From positions 186,001 through 250,000 of the forward strand of contig CAJQUW010013657.1 of the NCBI GenBank assembly GCA_907163375.1: a DNA stretch of 64,000 nt, written 5' to 3'. Position 1 is the first letter of the stretch, and every line of letters begins with the position of its first letter. A model generated the notes under the pieces. It did no database searches and was not told where the DNA came from. It worked only from the letters and a program-made list of their open reading frames with translations. Positions 61,738 through 64,000 of this stretch are shown one piece after another. This DNA is from Prostheceraeus crozeri (taxonomy: Eukaryota; Platyhelminthes; Polycladida; Euryleptidae). The translations under genes were made by a program, and so were the position numbers.

Positions 61738-62624
61738 CAAGATTTACGTGTGTGAATGTCCAACAACTTCGTGATAACTCTATTAATTTTCCGTTGCACT
61801 TTATCTATTGCGTCAAGCAGCGTGTGATATACTTTAATTTCTTTTCTATTAACTTGCATTTTCTCCTGATTCATCTTCAACGCCGCTTTAAGAGCATTTA
61901 ACTTAATTTTAAGAACATCTAATTGACTTTTAACAGAATCTAACTGTTCTTTATTTTCTTTAGAGTTTTCCTGTAAATTTTTCTTTAATTCATTTTCTAA
62001 ATTGATTTTAAGAGTTTTCATTTTATCAACTTTTTGATTAAGTGAGTTTACTTCATTTATTATTCTATTCATCTTTTTCATTTGTTGAGTAATTTTAGAA
62101 CTCAATTCATCAACACTTTTTTGGAATGTAGTTTGTAACTGCTTTAATTTTTTTTTAATTCTTTCAGGTAGTTTCTCTATTTCATCTTCTAATTGTTCTT
62201 TTAACATTTTTATCTGATGTTTATTTTTAATGACTGCAGATTTTAAATTTATAGAAAATAATATTAAAATTTTTGATTGTTCCGAAATCTTTTTAAAAAG
62301 TTTTGCTATATCTGCTTCTAGCTCTCTATCCTTCTTATCAAGTTTTAATAATTTTTCGTTTAATGATTTGTCATTAAGTTTTAGCAACTTTAATTCATTC
62401 ATCAGTGGAACCAAAACATCGTTTATATATTTTTCTCTTAAGTCATTGATTTGTGTATCAACATATTGTTTATTTGTTAACTCTGTATTTTGTTGCGGAA
62501 GAATAGAAAGATGCAATGGACCAGATAAAACGTCTCCAGTTTTCATGATATAATTTTCTATTTCTATTTCTGATTCACGATTATTCGGGATATATGGACC
62601 TCCACCAACGTTTGGTAACATCAT
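61737..62624 (-). CDS. Coiled-coil fibre-like protein with phage-tail-fibre motif
   Basis: The likely start is MMLPNVGGGPYIPNNRESEI at 62624. At about residues 29-56, MKTGDVLSGPLHLSILPQQN and TELTNKQYVDTQIND match the repeat of phage tail fibres ('G..M.G.L..L..P.....A.NK.YVD..I'). The remaining 230 residues are a long heptad-rich coiled coil (KLLKLDKKDRELEADIAKLF and on). A trimeric fibre or spike at the capsid vertex is the natural reading, by analogy. It is the rightmost gene, reading away from the right TIR, which may hold its promoter. Open throughout. Confidence 0.65.
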   Translation of the reverse strand: MMLPNVGGGPYIPNNRESEIEIENYIMKTGDVLSGPLHLSILPQQNTELTNKQYVDTQINDLREKYINDVLVPLMNELKLLKLNDKSLNEKLLKLDKKDRELEADIAKLFKKISEQSKILILFSINLKSAVIKNKHQIKMLKEQLEDEIEKLPERIKKKLKQLQTTFQKSVDELSSKITQQMKKMNRIINEVNSLNQKVDKMKTLKINLENELKKNLQENSKENKEQLDSVKSQLDVLKIKLNALKAALKMNQEKMQVNRKEIKVYHTLLDAIDKVQRKINRVITKLLDIHTRKS

Positions 62625-62740
62625 TTTTTTAACAATAAAAGATATATATGTCATGGAAATAAAAATTGTTTTCTCATGAAAATAAAAAATAATTTTTTCA
62701 CGGATCAACAAAGACAATGAATGGACATCAGATCACACAG

Positions 62741-63223
62741 ATTCCTTCCATTTCTGAGGCTTCCCCCGTTGAGGTTTCCATTTTTTAAAGAAATATTTTG
62801 AATACAATCTTCTGGTATATTAGGACTACGTGATATTTTTTGGTCTACCTAAATTTTCATCTGCCTACATTTTCGGCCTTCGGCTACGTGATATTTTTCG
62901 TCCACGTGATATTTTTTAGATTACGTGATATTTTAAGACCGCCTAAATTTTCGTCCACGTGATATTTTGAGACCGCCTAAATTTTCGATTACGTGATATT
63001 TTGAGACAACTTAAATTTTCGATTACGTGATATTTTGTTTTTTTTGAAAATTTGTCACTACCTAAATTTTCGCCCTTCGGCCTTCGGCCACGTGAAATTT
63101 GAAGTCTACCTAAATTTTTGAAATTTTGATTTTTTGAAAAAAACCCCGCAAAAGTGTGACATCCGGCGCAAGAGAAGCGAAGCAAAGCGAAGCGTCGCGC
63201 CGGATGTCACACTATATACTACT
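62741..63223. repeat. Right terminal inverted repeat of Polinton B
   Basis: Inverse of 46267-46721 with several indels among the internal sub-repeats (taaattttcgtccacgtgat type). The outer hairpin loop is longer than at the left end. Confidence 0.95.
63155..63211. repeat. Terminal hairpin of the right TIR
   Basis: TGTGACATCCGGCGC and GCGCCGGATGTCACA pair across a 27-base loop of agcga-type repeats, against 17 bases at the left end. Confidence 0.85.
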
Positions 63224-63229
63224 GATTAA
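63224..63229. repeat. 6-bp target duplication of Polinton B, right
   Basis: GATTAA, the partner of 46261-46266. Confidence 0.9.
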
Positions 63230-63749
63230 GCTTTGTTCATCCAAGATGGCATCTACTGTCAATTGCTATCTCGCATTCACCGCTGTTGTTGATTAACAGC
63301 CTTCATATACTCCTTGTTCTTGTTGCTCATCATATTGCATTCTTCCCTGTCACTTAGCTGAATCGACTTACAGAAAATCCACCTCTTATGATCTTTGTGA
63401 ATCTTCTTACGCCCGCGCGCGTGACACAGGTTTTCGAGAACGTGATTTATGAATTGGTATTCATTGTAAACCCCAGTCATATGGTATAAGCTGATTGCAT
63501 CAAACCCCTTTACAACCGAACAAATATCAAAATATCATGCTTTTGTGCTTCTTTTTATCTTTTATTTATTATTTTCATGTTGTTTTTATTAAGTTTTGAA
63601 AAAGTATGTTTCGACATCCAGATCAACAACTATAATTTTAAGTCGTATTAGTATGAAATCGTCATGCCTCATTGCCGATAAAAGCAATGATAATTCCTGT
63701 GAAAATTATATGCGAAACAGATAAATGCAAAACACAACAAAACACTTAC
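63230..63749. other. Intron DNA of the APMAP-like gene
   Basis: No recognisable feature between the Polinton and exon A. Confidence 0.5.
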
Positions 63750-63912
63750 CGTCCAGTTTGGCTAGCTTCCAGAACCTCGTGCGATATTTCATGCAAATGA
63801 TACTTAGTAGAAGATTGACTGATAATAACATCACCATTGGGCATAAATTCCAAATCATTAAAGAACCTAACGATGAAATCCTCAGAGAATGGAAACACTT
63901 TGACAGCTTTAC
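63750..63912 (-). CDS. APMAP-like gene, exon A (most 5' exon in the window)
   Basis: The exon encodes KAVKVFPFSEDFIVRFFNDL, EFMPNGDVIISQSSTKYHLH and EISHEVLEASQTGR. It matches the APMAP region 'FVNDL.....G.IYFTDSSSKW.....L.......GRLL'. The acceptor is actttactttcag|G and the donor is CG|GTAAGT, both close to consensus. The exon begins with two bases of a split codon and ends with CG, which exon B completes with A to give Arg, so the reading phase runs on exactly. The 5' part of the gene lies beyond 64000. The protein should be a membrane-anchored esterase-like propeller. Confidence 0.85.
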
Positions 63913-64000
63913 CTGAAAGTAAAGTTTCGTGAAGTTTGACTTGAGTAACAGATCTTTATAATACTGAATGATAAGAGGATTGCATGCCTCTTGATGCCGA

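Larger units (their letters stand above)
46267..63223. mobile_element. Polinton B, both ends preserved
   Basis: A 16,957-bp element with terminal inverted repeats of about 455-483 bp, AGTAGTATA..TATACTACT tips and a 6-bp GATTAA target duplication. It carries the Polinton set: protein-primed polymerase B, rve integrase, packaging ATPase, adenovirus-type protease, major capsid protein, virion-type proteins and a fibre-like protein. Left-side genes read rightward and most right-side genes leftward, meeting near 55-57 kb. It sits in an intron of the APMAP-like gene. The termini look whole, while about eight to ten breaks are spread over the genes, so it is a fossil. Matching target copies and similar but not identical TIRs suggest a moderate age. 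Confidence 0.95.

Noticed and set aside
1-64000. CRISPR arrays, bacterial operons, riboswitches or Shine-Dalgarno sites
   Set aside because: The sequence is eukaryotic with spliced exons. The only regular arrays are the 175-bp satellite and small minisatellites, which have no spacer-like unique segments.

Overview
The window looks like nuclear DNA of an invertebrate metazoan, most likely a marine animal; the lineage cannot be fixed from sequence alone. The evidence is spliced host coding exons, Polintons, Penelope-like elements (PLEs), a Crypton-type tyrosine-recombinase element, Tc1/mariner, hAT and non-LTR elements, and an AT-rich background. The unifying feature is one host gene on the minus strand, similar to APMAP (adipocyte plasma membrane-associated protein, strictosidine-synthase-like six-bladed propeller). 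Three of its exons are visible: 63750-63912, 37851-38184 and 11741-12028, the last with the stop codon. Their reading phases match across two introns of about 25.6 and 25.8 kb, and nearly everything between about 12 and 63.7 kb is transposon cargo in those introns.

Layout. 1-5612: the right part of a Polinton (A) on the minus strand, cut by the window edge, with a packaging ATPase, an integrase remnant, virion-type proteins and a UBA-like/RING gene. 5613-11740: mostly unannotated DNA with a pogo/Tigger-type MITE and a LINE 3' end. 11741-12028: last APMAP exon. 12029-37850: intron with PLE pieces including a 702-bp inverted duplication. Inserted in the PLE 3' region is a 7.2-kb Foldback/MULE-like element whose terminal inverted repeats are built from 175-bp tandem units and which has a 9-bp target duplication. 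Next come a hAT transposase fragment and a second PLE interrupted by a head-to-tail dimer of a tyrosine-recombinase element. The intron ends with three Tc1/mariner elements lined up in a TA microsatellite. 37851-38184: APMAP exon. 38185-63749: intron with rearranged LINE pieces, a 723-bp MITE and a Polinton (B, 46267-63223) with both terminal inverted repeats and a GATTAA target duplication.

Polinton B carries the family set: protein-primed DNA polymerase B, integrase, packaging ATPase, adenovirus-type protease, major capsid protein, several virion-type proteins and a coiled-coil fibre. Left-half genes read rightward and most right-half genes read leftward, so the blocks converge near 55-57 kb. 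About eight to ten breaks are spread over the genes, so it reads as a fossil, though its ends are well kept. Most notable are an intein inside polymerase motif C, a parvovirus-type phospholipase A2 domain fused to the integrase, a tRNA-Thr-like gene, and short hairpin repeats in most gene-to-gene gaps.

Limits: family names come from motif recognition by eye. No database search, alignment score or fold calculation was run.
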